This document shows, in pieces, positions 40,722-49,185 of a stretch of 64,000 bases of DNA. This stretch comes from Candidatus Gottesmanbacteria bacterium (GTDB lineage Bacteria > Patescibacteria > Microgenomatia > 2-02-FULL-39-11). The position numbers and the translations under genes are program-made. The stretch lies in the NCBI GenBank assembly GCA_016186795.1, contig JACPKY010000002.1, positions 569,814 through 633,813 of the forward strand, written 5' to 3'. The notes beneath the pieces are model-generated. The model had not been told where the DNA came from, searched no databases, and was given only the letters and a program-made list of their open reading frames with translations. The stretch's first letter is position 1. Each line of letters starts with the position of its first letter.

Positions 40722-40939
40722 TTTTTCTTGATGATGTCCAATAGATCCTGAATTTCCTTCTGTAACCCAGTCACCATAGCCTTAAGAACCATTACTTCCT
40801 GATGCTTCATCTCAGATGATGCGCTTTCATGAACTACCCCGCGATATCTTCTCATTTTCATCTTCAGTTTTCCTTCAAAGAAGCTCAATTTCTCCTGAAG
40901 TTTACGCAGTTTTTCTTCCTTATCTTTTTCTAAGCTCAT
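40718..40939 (-). CDS. Small coiled-coil protein
   Basis: A 73-aa charged helical protein not assigned to a family: MSLEKDKEEKLRKLQEKLSF, a basic KLKMKMRRYRG and a second helix ending IQDLLDIIKKK. Two coiled-coil segments are likely. Coupling to the DUF192 gene through an ATGA overlap supports that it is translated. Confidence 0.6.
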   Translation of the reverse strand: MSLEKDKEEKLRKLQEKLSFFEGKLKMKMRRYRGVVHESASSEMKHQEVMVLKAMVTGLQKEIQDLLDIIKKK

Positions 40940-40984
40940 TTTATCAATTGAGGGTAATTATTTAGTTTCTTGGAAACTTGGAGG

Positions 40985-41227
40985 TTATTTCTTGGATGAT
41001 TTTTTGGAGCTTTTTGTTTTTGATATCTGCCCTTCCGTCTCTTCTTCTAATTCCTCATCAGCGGTCATGAGTATTGAAAAAAGAATAAAGCCCGCAAAAA
41101 TCGGCATAATGAGGGTGAATCGAGTGACTTCATCGGGAACTTTCACTAGTACTGCCACTATTCCAACTATTGCAGCTACCCCGGCCCAAACGATTGCTTT
41201 ATTCTCTGAATAAATCTTTTTCCACAT
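40985..41227 (-). CDS. Small two-helix membrane protein with Lys/Ser tail
   Basis: An 80-aa protein starting MWKKIYSENKAIVWAGVAA. Two membrane helices (VWAGVAAIVGIVAVLVKV, then TLIMPIFAGFILFSILM) are followed by an acidic stretch DEELEEETEG and a basic tail SKTKSSKKSSKK. It is not recognised. The start at 41227 is 13 nt below a promoter TTGACA-17-TAGGAT, which rules out the longer in-frame reading that begins inside the -35 box. Confidence 0.65.
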   Translation of the reverse strand: MWKKIYSENKAIVWAGVAAIVGIVAVLVKVPDEVTRFTLIMPIFAGFILFSILMTADEELEEETEGQISKTKSSKKSSKK

Positions 41228-41240
41228 ACTAACTATCATA

Positions 41241-41269
41241 ATCCTATGGTAAGCATGTATAATTGTCAA
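41241..41269 (-). promoter_or_regulatory. Promoter of the two-helix membrane protein gene
   Basis: On the minus strand, -35 TTGACA (41264-41269), 17 nt, -10 TAGGAT (41241-41246), 13 nt to the ATG. Confidence 0.65.
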
Positions 41270-41289
41270 GAACTCATATATTCATTTTC

Positions 41290-41641
41290 ATTTCTTTGCT
41301 CAGCCAAAGAAACGAAACAAAGAAAAGCTGGCCTAGTGCAAGTTTTTGTATTTCTCTACGCCTCGCATGGTCAGGGGGTCCCTCGGTTGATGAATCACCC
41401 GACACCCCACTTTCATGCTCAGTAAGAGAAATAAGCAAAAACTCTACAGACGGCAACTAATGAAAAGACTAATATCCTCGTTGAGAGTTTACATAGTTTT
41501 TCTTACCGAAATGCAAGCGTGGGGAAACGGCTGATCCTCAGCCGTGGGACCCCCGCAGTACATGAGGTTAGAAAAACAAGTAAACTCTCACTCGAGGCGC
41601 TTTTTCTTTCTCCTATTTCTTTGAGCGAACAAAGAAATAGG
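41290..41641. repeat. MITE-like element with imperfect terminal inverted repeats
   Basis: This gene-free stretch of about 350 bp is bounded by two hairpins that share ATTTCTTTG and CAAAGAAA. The left is at 41290-41312 and the right at 41612-41641 (a perfect 12-bp stem). Read inward from each end the two sides align for about 50 bp, including AAAGAAAAGC on the left and AAAGAAAAAGC on the right. The interior holds a separate rod-like hairpin (41476-41606). Short reading frames here look like translations of the repeat, not genes. No target duplication or transposase is visible. Confidence 0.6.
41476..41606 (+). ncRNA. Putative rod-like structured RNA upstream of era
   Basis: Plus-strand CCTCG (41476-41480) and GAGAGTTTAC (41483-41492) pair with GTAAACTCTC (41580-41589) and CGAGG (41593-41597). 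GTTTTTCT pairs with AGAAAAAC further in. An internal bubble of about 9-13 nt per side follows, then GCGTGGGG with CCCCCGC and the apical hairpin ACGGCTGA-TCC-TCAGCCGT. A T-rich run (CGCTTTTTCTTT) follows. The outline recalls 6S RNA, but I cannot assign a family. It may instead be the core of the repeat element. Confidence 0.4.
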
Positions 41642-41651
41642 AACAACATCT

Positions 41652-42515
41652 ATGAAAGCAGGATATGTCGCAATTATCGGTCGACCAAATAGCGGGAAAT
41701 CAACGCTTCTTAATAATCTTTTGGGGCAGAAAGTGTCTGTAACCTCGCCGAAACCGCAAACAACTCGTTTCTCAATCCAAGCAGTTTATAAAGACGAGAG
41801 GGGACAAATTATTTTTATCAATACACCTGGCGTATTTGGGAAAGTGAAAGATGCCCTTTCAAAGAAAATAAATCCTATCACCTCGCAAGTTCTCGGAAAC
41901 GATGTGGATGTCGTTATCCATCTTGTTGATCACACACGAGATCGGGATTTTGAGGAAAATAAAATATTAGGTATTATTCGTACGGTTGATAAACCGAAAA
42001 TTCTTGCCATAAATAAAAGCGACATCCAAAAACCATCTTTCCTTCCGCACTACAAATTTATGGAGACAGAATACCATAAAACAATCATGATTTCGGCGCT
42101 ATACAAATCGAATCTGAATTATCTTTTAGATAGCATTTTTGAACTTCTGCCAGAGCGAGAAAAGATCGTTGACGATGAAAATCTTCCTACTCCTGCACTC
42201 AACATTGATGGTAAAACGTTTCTCGCAGAAATTGTTCGTGAAAAAGCATTCCTCTTTCTTCGCAAAGAAGTACCATATTCGCTTACTACCAAAATCGATG
42301 CTGTGGAGGAAAAAGACGACAATATACTCTATATTAAAGGAAGAATTATTACATCTCACGATAGATATAAAAGCATGATTATAGGCGCAAAAGGACGGAT
42401 GATCAAAGAAATCGGCATGGCAGCACGGAAAGAACTGGAAACAGCAACGAATAAAAAAATATTTTTGGATTTAACTGTTGAAGTAAACCCGCACTGGTTC
42501 GATGAACTACTTTAG
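41652..42515 (+). CDS. era: GTPase Era, ribosome assembly factor
   Basis: A 287-aa Era protein that binds 16S rRNA during small-subunit maturation. G1 is GRPNSGKST (residues 10-18). G3 reads NTPG at residues 57-60, where Asp is normally found (DTPG). G4 is NKSD (121-124). The C-terminal KH domain carries IIGAKGRMIKEIGMAARKEL. The start lies 10 nt below the right hairpin of the repeat element, with AGGA as a weak Shine-Dalgarno candidate. The gene overlaps the convergent rdgB by 9 nt. Confidence 0.95.
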   Translation: MKAGYVAIIGRPNSGKSTLLNNLLGQKVSVTSPKPQTTRFSIQAVYKDERGQIIFINTPGVFGKVKDALSKKINPITSQVLGNDVDVVIHLVDHTRDRDFEENKILGIIRTVDKPKILAINKSDIQKPSFLPHYKFMETEYHKTIMISALYKSNLNYLLDSIFELLPEREKIVDDENLPTPALNIDGKTFLAEIVREKAFLFLRKEVPYSLTTKIDAVEEKDDNILYIKGRIITSHDRYKSMIIGAKGRMIKEIGMAARKELETATNKKIFLDLTVEVNPHWFDELL

Positions 42516-43097
42516 ACGCATCAGAGACGGAATACTTTTCCTCAAAGCAATCGATCGGTGACTGACACGATTTTTCTCACCTAGAGTAACTTGTGCATTT
42601 GTTTTTCCGAAAATAGGATTGAAAAAAATCGGATCATACCCAAACCCATTCGCGCCCTTCGGTTTATCGGTAATATATCCTTCATTGACACCTTTAAATT
42701 TTTCTAATTCTCTCGATACAGGATTAAAAAGAGCAACAACAGCAATAAATCGGGCAGTTCTTTGATCTTTTGGAATTCCTTTCAGTTCTATCAAAACCTT
42801 CTTCACTCGATCCTCATCACTCCCATCTGTGTATCGTGCAGAAAAAACCCCAGGACGACCATTTAGTGCATCAATCTCCAACCCTGAATCATCTGCAAGA
42901 GTCAAAACAGAAAATTTTTCTCCAACTTTCATGGCTTTCAGCGTTGCATTCTCTTCAAAAGTCATTCCTTTCTCTTCTATATCCTCGTTGAATGAGAAGT
43001 CACGGAGCGCTTGAATACGAAAAGGAACATCTTTGAGGATCTCCATCATTTCAGATATCTTTCCGGGGTTTTTTGTAGCAAGAAGGAGAGTCTTCAT
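42507..43097 (-). CDS. rdgB: dITP/XTP pyrophosphatase (RdgB/HAM1)
   Basis: A 196-aa house-cleaning enzyme that hydrolyses non-canonical purine NTPs. Signatures are LATKNPGKISEMMEIL, TLADDSGLEIDALNGRPGVF, GANGFGYDPIFFNP and the closing SHRSIALRK. Its ATG overlaps the gltX stop as ATGA, so it is translated after gltX. Confidence 0.95.
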   Translation of the reverse strand: MKTLLLATKNPGKISEMMEILKDVPFRIQALRDFSFNEDIEEKGMTFEENATLKAMKVGEKFSVLTLADDSGLEIDALNGRPGVFSARYTDGSDEDRVKKVLIELKGIPKDQRTARFIAVVALFNPVSRELEKFKGVNEGYITDKPKGANGFGYDPIFFNPIFGKTNAQVTLGEKNRVSHRSIALRKSIPSLMRLK

Positions 43098-44521
43098 GCG
43101 GATATCGTTTGCAGCCTTGCAATTGTCTCATTTTTCCCGAGAATTTCCATAGATTCATTCAAGGGTGGCGAAACTTTCTTGCCTGTTATAGTTACTCTTA
43201 AAATCATGAAATACTCACTATTGGTAAGACCTGTAGCTTTTGCAACTTTTTGTAACTCTTCCCCGATCCGATCAGATTTCCACTGGGCAATTTGTATATT
43301 TTCTAATATATCTGCTGATTTACTAATCACGTCCTGATAGGATTCTAAATCGACTTCATACTTTTGGGGTCTCGCATGGAAAAAACTGGAAATCGCATCG
43401 TATTCCTTCAATGTACTTATTCGCGGGGAAACAAGCGGAATAACCTTCCTAACTTTTTCATCAAACTCAGGAGTCGTTCCATACGAACTCATTGTTCTCA
43501 AAAGCGTTGTAAAACGTTTTGGATCTAGGGTTGCAAGATCTTGAATGTATTTTTTATTGAGCCACTTCAATTTCTCTCTATCAAAAATAGGCGCTGTTGT
43601 TTTTATATCTTCAAGTTTAAAGTGCTTCACCATTTCAGAGAGAGAAAATTTGTCTCTCTCGTTAGGATCTGACCATCCCATAAGAGAAAGATAATTGATA
43701 AGCGCCTCGGGCAATATCCCTTGCTCTTTATACCATGATACCCACACCGGGTTTTTCCGTTTGGAAAGCTTACTTTTATCAGGATTTCGAAGTAGAGGCA
43801 GATGAGCAAAAACTGGAAGATCCCATCCGAATGCTTGATAGAGAAGTATATGCTTGGGTGTTGAGGAAATCCATTCCTCTCCCCGGATAACATGAGTGAT
43901 TTTCATGAGATGATCGTCAACAACCACCCCTAAATGATATGTGGGAAATCCATCAGATTTAATAAGTACCTGATCATCAATGAGCTTATTTTCAAACGAG
44001 ATTTTCCCCCGCAAAACATCGGTAAACTCTGTAATTCCCTCCTCTGGAACATTGAGTCGAATAACGTATTTTTCGTTCTTTATTTTTGCCCGCACTTCTT
44101 CGGACTTTACTCTCTTGCACGTTCCGTCATACATAGGTGGAAGGCCTTGTGCTATTTGCTTTTCTCTCATCTTGGTCAAACGTTGGGGAGTACAAAAGCA
44201 GTAATATGCATTTCCTTTCTCAACTAGATTCTGAGCATAATTTTTATACAGTGATAATCTCTCTGATTGCCTGTATGGAGAATATGGCCCTCCAATATCT
44301 GGACCCTCATCGTATGTCAATCCTAACCACTTCAGCGAAGAGAGAATTCTTTCTTCCGACCCTTTCACAAGTCGTGACCGATCCGTATCTTCTATCCGAA
44401 TAATAAACTGACCGTTGTTCTTTTTTGCAAATACGAAATTAATAAGTGCCGTATACGCATTTCCGATGTGGAGATTTTCACCAGTTGGGGATGGGGCAAT
44501 ACGCGTTCGCACCGTCTTCAT
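43094..44521 (-). CDS. gltX: Glutamyl-tRNA synthetase
   Basis: A 475-aa class I synthetase. The HIGH-like motif is APSPTGENLHIGNAYTALIN, the KMSKS-like motif is SKLSKRKN, and the anticodon-binding domain takes up the C-terminal third. It charges tRNA-Glu, and may be non-discriminating and also charge tRNA-Gln in an organism with the amidotransferase route; neither GlnRS nor GatCAB lies in this window. An extended -10 box 10 nt upstream gives a leaderless start. It is divergent from the 352-aa membrane-protein gene. Confidence 0.95.
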   Translation of the reverse strand: MKTVRTRIAPSPTGENLHIGNAYTALINFVFAKKNNGQFIIRIEDTDRSRLVKGSEERILSSLKWLGLTYDEGPDIGGPYSPYRQSERLSLYKNYAQNLVEKGNAYYCFCTPQRLTKMREKQIAQGLPPMYDGTCKRVKSEEVRAKIKNEKYVIRLNVPEEGITEFTDVLRGKISFENKLIDDQVLIKSDGFPTYHLGVVVDDHLMKITHVIRGEEWISSTPKHILLYQAFGWDLPVFAHLPLLRNPDKSKLSKRKNPVWVSWYKEQGILPEALINYLSLMGWSDPNERDKFSLSEMVKHFKLEDIKTTAPIFDREKLKWLNKKYIQDLATLDPKRFTTLLRTMSSYGTTPEFDEKVRKVIPLVSPRISTLKEYDAISSFFHARPQKYEVDLESYQDVISKSADILENIQIAQWKSDRIGEELQKVAKATGLTNSEYFMILRVTITGKKVSPPLNESMEILGKNETIARLQTISA

Positions 44522-44528
44522 ACGTTAA

Positions 44529-44558
44529 TTGATTCTAGCACAGGCCATCATTTATACT
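44529..44558 (+). promoter_or_regulatory. Promoter of the anchored hypothetical gene
   Basis: -35 TTGATT (44529-44534), 18 nt, -10 TATACT (44553-44558). The ATG at 44567 is 8 nt downstream; a closer ATG at 44561 is only 2 nt from the -10 and would probably not be in the mRNA. Confidence 0.6.
44532..44540 (-). promoter_or_regulatory. Extended -10 promoter of gltX
   Basis: On the minus strand TGCTAGAAT (hexamer 44532-44537) lies 10 nt before the ATG at 44521. It overlaps the -35 of the divergent promoter. Confidence 0.6.
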
Positions 44559-44566
44559 CAATGTAT

Positions 44567-45622
44567 ATGGCAAATCTTACCGAAGTATCCGTTTACACTC
44601 GAAAGTTCTTCGTTTGGTTTATTATCGCCATTATTGCCTATATTCTTTTAAAAGGTATGGTTGACCTCGGTGTCACGTACTGGAAGATCACCCATCCACC
44701 GCCAATTCCACCACCTGATGCGAAATTTGGAAGACTTCCCTCTCCAAACTTTTCTCATGTTGCTTCATCTTCATCAGGGTTGACCTTTAGTCTTGTAAAC
44801 ATTGAAGGCCGGCCTCCAGAAACAACAACAGCAGCAAAAGTGTATTTTATGCCAAAAAAAGTTCCCACTCTTCTCTCCACTCAAAGGGCGAGAGAACTTG
44901 CCGCAAGGATGGGATTTACGAATCCGCCGAAGGAAAATACTCCTACTGAGTATTTTTATGTTGATCCTCTCGATACGTTACGGACCTTTGCTCTTAACAC
45001 AACAACACTCAATTTCCGGTATAAATACGCATACGAAAAAAAAGGTGACCTTTTTGAGAGCAACACAATAATCTCGAAGGATCAAGCCGTGGGTGAAGTC
45101 AGAACTTTTATTCAAAGCTATGGATTGTTCGATGGATCGATACTGGATGGCAATATACAATCACAATACCTCACCTATGATTCAGGGGCAGATGTATTTC
45201 GACCTTCTGATAGTATCGCCAAGTCAAATAGCGTACGTATCGATTTTTGGCGAAAGCCAATAGGAGAATTTCCATTGGTCACACCGTTATTTTTCCAAAG
45301 TTATAACTATGCTCTCTATACGCGTGATCCTAGGGTAAAAATCGTTGATCTTTCTTATGCGTTTTGGCCGATTGCATTTGACAACGTTGGAACGTATCCG
45401 CTCAAAACTTCGGACATGGCATGGCAGGATCTTATTGATGGATATGCGCCTATCGTGAATATGGGAGAAAACAAAGGGAATACTGTTATCATTCGCCAAA
45501 TATATCTTGCCTACTATGATAGTCCCGAACCACAAATGTATTTACAACCAATTTTTGTTTTTAGAGGGGATAATAATTTTGTTGCATATCTTCCAGCGAT
45601 CCTTCCTGATTGGCTGGAATAA
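44567..45622 (+). CDS. Membrane-anchored extracellular protein, unknown
   Basis: A 351-aa protein beginning MANLTEVSVYTRK, with one helix (FFVWFIIAIIAYILLKGMV), a Pro-rich stalk (HPPPIPPPD) and an external mixed alpha/beta domain. The later segments SKDQAVGEVRTFIQSYG and YLAYYDSPEPQMYLQPIF loosely recall YycH/PepSY-type domains that inhibit enzymes or sensors, but I cannot assign a family. It overlaps the opposing D,D-carboxypeptidase gene by 62 nt, which suggests a link to cell-wall work or just compact packing. Confidence 0.7.
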   Translation: MANLTEVSVYTRKFFVWFIIAIIAYILLKGMVDLGVTYWKITHPPPIPPPDAKFGRLPSPNFSHVASSSSGLTFSLVNIEGRPPETTTAAKVYFMPKKVPTLLSTQRARELAARMGFTNPPKENTPTEYFYVDPLDTLRTFALNTTTLNFRYKYAYEKKGDLFESNTIISKDQAVGEVRTFIQSYGLFDGSILDGNIQSQYLTYDSGADVFRPSDSIAKSNSVRIDFWRKPIGEFPLVTPLFFQSYNYALYTRDPRVKIVDLSYAFWPIAFDNVGTYPLKTSDMAWQDLIDGYAPIVNMGENKGNTVIIRQIYLAYYDSPEPQMYLQPIFVFRGDNNFVAYLPAILPDWLE

Positions 45623-46577
45623 TCTCATCAATTGTCTTCCATGTAAACGAGTCAAAAATCCATTGGATTAACTTTTCGGTCTCCCCAAATCTGTCTTGAC
45701 TTCGGAGAAGAACGATAAGAACATTCCGCCCATTCTTTCGCACCTCAGAAACTAATATTTCTCCGCCATTTTGAGTAAATCCTGTTTTAACCCCGGAAAC
45801 CCCTGGGATTTTCCCTAATAATTCATTGACGTTGGTAAGCGTATGAAATCGAGAGTAGGAAGTATCTGCTACCGTAATACTTCGAATTCCCACAGTCTTT
45901 GCAAATGTCGTATTTGCCAAAGCAACTTCAGCTTGTATGGTAAGATCTTTTGCTGTTGTATAGTTCTCAGGATGATCAAACCCGATGGGATTCGTAAAAT
46001 GCGTATCGGAAAGACCAAGATCTTTACTCTTTTTATTCATCGCCTCCACAAATGCTTCAACTCCTTGCGGATAGTTCTGAGCAATTGCATATGCAGCATC
46101 ATTCGCTGAGTGAATTAAAGCACCATCAAGAAGATACTCAAAAATCATTTTCTCTCCCTCAGTAAGTCCCATCGTCCTCCCCTCTTTCTCAACGAATTTG
46201 ACTGTCAAAACATCGTCAGGTTTAAACTCCTCAAGCGCAACAAGCGCCGTCATAATTTTTGTTGTAGAAGCAGATGGAAATCTAACAGTTTCATTTTTTG
46301 TATAGAGAATTGCTCCTGAGTCTATATCTTTGATATAGACTCCCTCTGATGTTAAAAGGGGTGGAGGTATGTGGTTCGTATTTACTGGATAAGGAGGAGG
46401 TGAAGGAACAATATCCGTACTCAACGGCTGAAAGATACCTTCTGTTTTATTTACAGCGCGGAAATACCTGTTGGGGTATGGGAAAAGAGATAAAACAATG
46501 GTAAAAAGTAAAAACCAGACAATCTTCTCACCAATTTTTCGAAAAGAATGTCCTTGTATGGCAGGATGCTTTGTCAT
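45561..46577 (-). CDS. D-alanyl-D-alanine carboxypeptidase (S11 family)
   Basis: A 338-aa penicillin-binding carboxypeptidase that trims peptidoglycan stem peptides. The N-terminal helix is IVWFLLFTIVLSLFPYP. The SxxK motif is PSASTTKIMTALVAL, SxN is HSANDAAYAIA and KTG is SGVKTGFTQNGGE. The C-terminal extension is short, so the PBP5 C-domain is missing. It is the last gene downstream of aspS (1 nt gap) in the T-box-led operon. Its 3' end is antisense to the end of the neighbouring gene for 62 nt. Confidence 0.93.
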   Translation of the reverse strand: MTKHPAIQGHSFRKIGEKIVWFLLFTIVLSLFPYPNRYFRAVNKTEGIFQPLSTDIVPSPPPYPVNTNHIPPPLLTSEGVYIKDIDSGAILYTKNETVRFPSASTTKIMTALVALEEFKPDDVLTVKFVEKEGRTMGLTEGEKMIFEYLLDGALIHSANDAAYAIAQNYPQGVEAFVEAMNKKSKDLGLSDTHFTNPIGFDHPENYTTAKDLTIQAEVALANTTFAKTVGIRSITVADTSYSRFHTLTNVNELLGKIPGVSGVKTGFTQNGGEILVSEVRKNGRNVLIVLLRSQDRFGETEKLIQWIFDSFTWKTIDEIIPANQEGSLEDMQQNYYPL

Positions 46578-46578
46578 T

Positions 46579-47952
46579 TCAGACCAATTTTATTCCCAAT
46601 TCCTTTAATTGCTCTTGTGATACCAAACTTGGTGCATCCATGACAGAAGCTTGTCCTTGGGATGTCGTGGGAAATGCTACAACTTCGCGGAGATTTATCT
46701 CATTGGTCAAAATCATAACAAGGCGATCAACTCCAAACGCACACCCTCCGTGAGGTGGAGTCCCAAATGAAAATGCTTCAAGCATGTGACCAAACTCATT
46801 ATGGATCTGGGTCCTACTATAACCAAGAATCTCAAATACCGCCTCAAGAAGTTCTTTTTTATGTGAGCGAATACTCCCTCCCCCGACTTCAAAACCGTTG
46901 CACACCAGATCATACTGAGAGGTTAGAATCTTTCCGATATTTCTCTTCATCAAAACATCTTCAATGTATTCATCATTCGGTTTGGAGAAAGGATTATGTG
47001 TAAATGTCCACTTCCCTTCCTTATCTTTTTCAAAGAACGGAAAATCAACGACCCACGAAAACGCGAGAACGTTTTTATCTTCTTTTTCTTTTTGGGTCCG
47101 CAGATCAAATTTATCGGCTCCAAATTTCTCTATCGCCTGATTATAGGTATACACTGGGAAAGGTTTTTGCTGGATCGTCTTGCCCATCGCTTCACATACG
47201 GTTATCATCATCTCCTCAAGAATGTTCATGACATCTTCACGATCAACAAAACTCATTTCAACATCAATCTGCGTATGCTCAAATCCACGATCTGCACGAA
47301 GATCTTCATCCCGAAGGCACCTGGCAATCTGGAAATACCGTTCAAATCCTGCAGTCATCAGAAGCTGTTTATACTGCTGAGGAGATTGAGGAAGAGCATA
47401 GAATTTTCCTTTTTGGAGTCGGGATGGAACAAGAAAATCCCGAGACCCCTCGGGTGTTGATTTTGTCAAAAGGGGTGTCTCAACCTCAACAAAATCATTT
47501 TTGGTAAAAAACTCGCGAACATTTCTGACAAACGCAGACCTGACTTGAAGATTTCTCGCAAGTCTTTTTCTTCGAAGATCTAAGTAACGGAAACGCAACC
47601 GAACTTCCTCGTTAATATCATACCCATCGGTATCAATTTGAAACGGAAGTTCTTTCGCCTTTGAGAGACAAAGTACTGAATACACTTCAACTTCGACTTC
47701 TCCTGTTGAAATTTTTGGATTTACCATTGCCGGAGGTCGCTGTCTCACAACTCCTTTTACTTCAACGACATCTTCATCTCGGGAAGAAACTACACCTTTT
47801 GCGTCAACAAGCTGAACGATTCCACTTCTATCCCGAAGGTCAAAAAAAGTAATTTTTCCATGACTTCGCCTTGTGGCAATCCACCCATATAAGGTAATCT
47901 CTTGCCCGACTTTTTTGGAAGTTTCGATAATAAGGGTTCTGTTTTTCTCCAT
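46579..47952 (-). CDS. aspS: Aspartyl-tRNA synthetase lacking the GAD insertion
   Basis: A 457-aa class IIb synthetase. The N-terminal OB fold is ITLYGWIATRRSHGKITFFD. Motif 2 (RCLRDEDLRADRGFEHTQID) and motif 3 (GCAFGVDRLVMIL) are complete. The bacterial-type signatures TPEGSRDFLVPSR and YALPQSPQQYKQLL show bacterial ancestry. The GAD domain of about 130 residues, normally inserted after the DKFDLR region, is absent and replaced by about 15 residues. It follows the aminotransferase gene by 1 nt in an operon headed by a T-box, so its expression should rise when Asp-tRNA is uncharged. Confidence 0.95.
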   Translation of the reverse strand: MEKNRTLIIETSKKVGQEITLYGWIATRRSHGKITFFDLRDRSGIVQLVDAKGVVSSRDEDVVEVKGVVRQRPPAMVNPKISTGEVEVEVYSVLCLSKAKELPFQIDTDGYDINEEVRLRFRYLDLRRKRLARNLQVRSAFVRNVREFFTKNDFVEVETPLLTKSTPEGSRDFLVPSRLQKGKFYALPQSPQQYKQLLMTAGFERYFQIARCLRDEDLRADRGFEHTQIDVEMSFVDREDVMNILEEMMITVCEAMGKTIQQKPFPVYTYNQAIEKFGADKFDLRTQKEKEDKNVLAFSWVVDFPFFEKDKEGKWTFTHNPFSKPNDEYIEDVLMKRNIGKILTSQYDLVCNGFEVGGGSIRSHKKELLEAVFEILGYSRTQIHNEFGHMLEAFSFGTPPHGGCAFGVDRLVMILTNEINLREVVAFPTTSQGQASVMDAPSLVSQEQLKELGIKLV

Positions 47953-47953
47953 A

Positions 47954-49150
47954 CTACTTGTTATATTTCCTTAATGCTAGACTTAGCAGTTCAACAGCAC
48001 GTTCTAATTTTTTCTCCTCCAAAACATAAGCGATGCGTACCTCATCCTTCCCAAGTCCAGGCGTTTTATAAAATCCAGTTGCTGGCGCAACCATCACCGT
48101 TTCTCCATTATCAGAAAACTCGGTTAGTAAGTATGTTGCGAACCGATCACTATCGTCAATTGGAAGTTTTGGAATTATATAGAATGCTCCCTGTGGTGCA
48201 ACACACGTCACTCCAGAAATTTTCCGAAGATTCTCAACAACAACATCTCGCCTTCTTTGATAGATTTCTTTTATCTCCCTAATATAAGAAGAATGATTAT
48301 ATAACATAGGTATAATTGCAACTTGCTCAACCGTTGCAACACTTAACCGCGCTTGAGCAAATCGAAGTATTGCACTCATCACATCTTTGTTCTTACTTGT
48401 AACACAACCAATGCGAAGCCCACAGGAGTTGAACCGCTTCGAGACACTATCAACAATTACGAGTTGATTTCTTAACTTCTCAAACGAATAAAAGGGAAGA
48501 ACCTTTTTCCCGTCAAATACAATTTCCTGATATGTCTCATCCGAAATAATAAACAGATTATGCTTTAATGCAATATCTGCAAGCATTGTTACTTCTTTGT
48601 CTGTATAGAGAGTTCCTGTGGGGTTATTTGGATTGCAAACTACAATTCCTCTCGTTTTGGGGGTTACTTTTTTCTCGATTTCCTCCCGACTCGGCAGATG
48701 AAATCCATCTTCCACAAACGTCCGCACCGGCACTAATTTAATATTTCCCATCGCAGCAATAATTGCATAGCTTGTATAAAATGGTTCAAAAACTACAAGT
48801 TCCTCACTTGGATCTGCGACAGTTAGAAATGCAAAAATTAATCCTTCCGAACCTCCGCTGGTAACCAGAATATCACGCAGATCAAGTGAAACATCCTTAT
48901 CTTGATAAAACTTCTGCCAGGCAGTCACAGTTTCTGAGAGGCCCGTTGACGGGGCGTATCCAATAGTCTTTTCACTAAATGTATGGATTTTTTTCAAAAT
49001 TGCCTCTGGTGTGGGAAGATCAGGATTTCCAATGTTTACATGGTAGACTGCGAGTCCTTTCTTTTTCGCTTCATCTGCAAGAGGTACTAGTTTACGTATT
49101 GCCGATGCAGGAGTATGTTTTGCTCTTTGTGAAATAGACGTGTCTCCCAT
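47954..49150 (-). CDS. Class I aminotransferase, probably aspartate aminotransferase
   Basis: A 398-aa PLP aminotransferase. VCNPNNPTGTLY binds cofactor and substrate, the PLP lysine is in VDSVSKRFNSCGLRIG, and the C-terminal substrate Arg lies near DEVRIAYVL. It belongs to the broad I-gamma/PatA-AspC group. Its place between PEP carboxylase, which makes oxaloacetate, and AspRS makes aspartate the likely product. Translation starts at an ATG preceded by AAGGAGG with a 6-nt gap, one of the strongest Shine-Dalgarno sites in the window, as expected for an internal operon gene. Confidence 0.88.
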   Translation of the reverse strand: MGDTSISQRAKHTPASAIRKLVPLADEAKKKGLAVYHVNIGNPDLPTPEAILKKIHTFSEKTIGYAPSTGLSETVTAWQKFYQDKDVSLDLRDILVTSGGSEGLIFAFLTVADPSEELVVFEPFYTSYAIIAAMGNIKLVPVRTFVEDGFHLPSREEIEKKVTPKTRGIVVCNPNNPTGTLYTDKEVTMLADIALKHNLFIISDETYQEIVFDGKKVLPFYSFEKLRNQLVIVDSVSKRFNSCGLRIGCVTSKNKDVMSAILRFAQARLSVATVEQVAIIPMLYNHSSYIREIKEIYQRRRDVVVENLRKISGVTCVAPQGAFYIIPKLPIDDSDRFATYLLTEFSDNGETVMVAPATGFYKTPGLGKDEVRIAYVLEEKKLERAVELLSLALRKYNK

Positions 49151-49185
49151 ATATATCCTCCTTCAGATTGAAAAATATTGATATA

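Noticed and set aside
41263..41460. Small genes on both strands in the repeat element
   Set aside because: The frames read through inverted repeats and hairpins, lack starts with support and look like translated repeat sequence.
41476..41606. SRP RNA, tmRNA or RNase P RNA
   Set aside because: None of their hallmark sequences, such as the SRP apical GGAA loop region, the tRNA-like ends of tmRNA or the RNase P core, is present.
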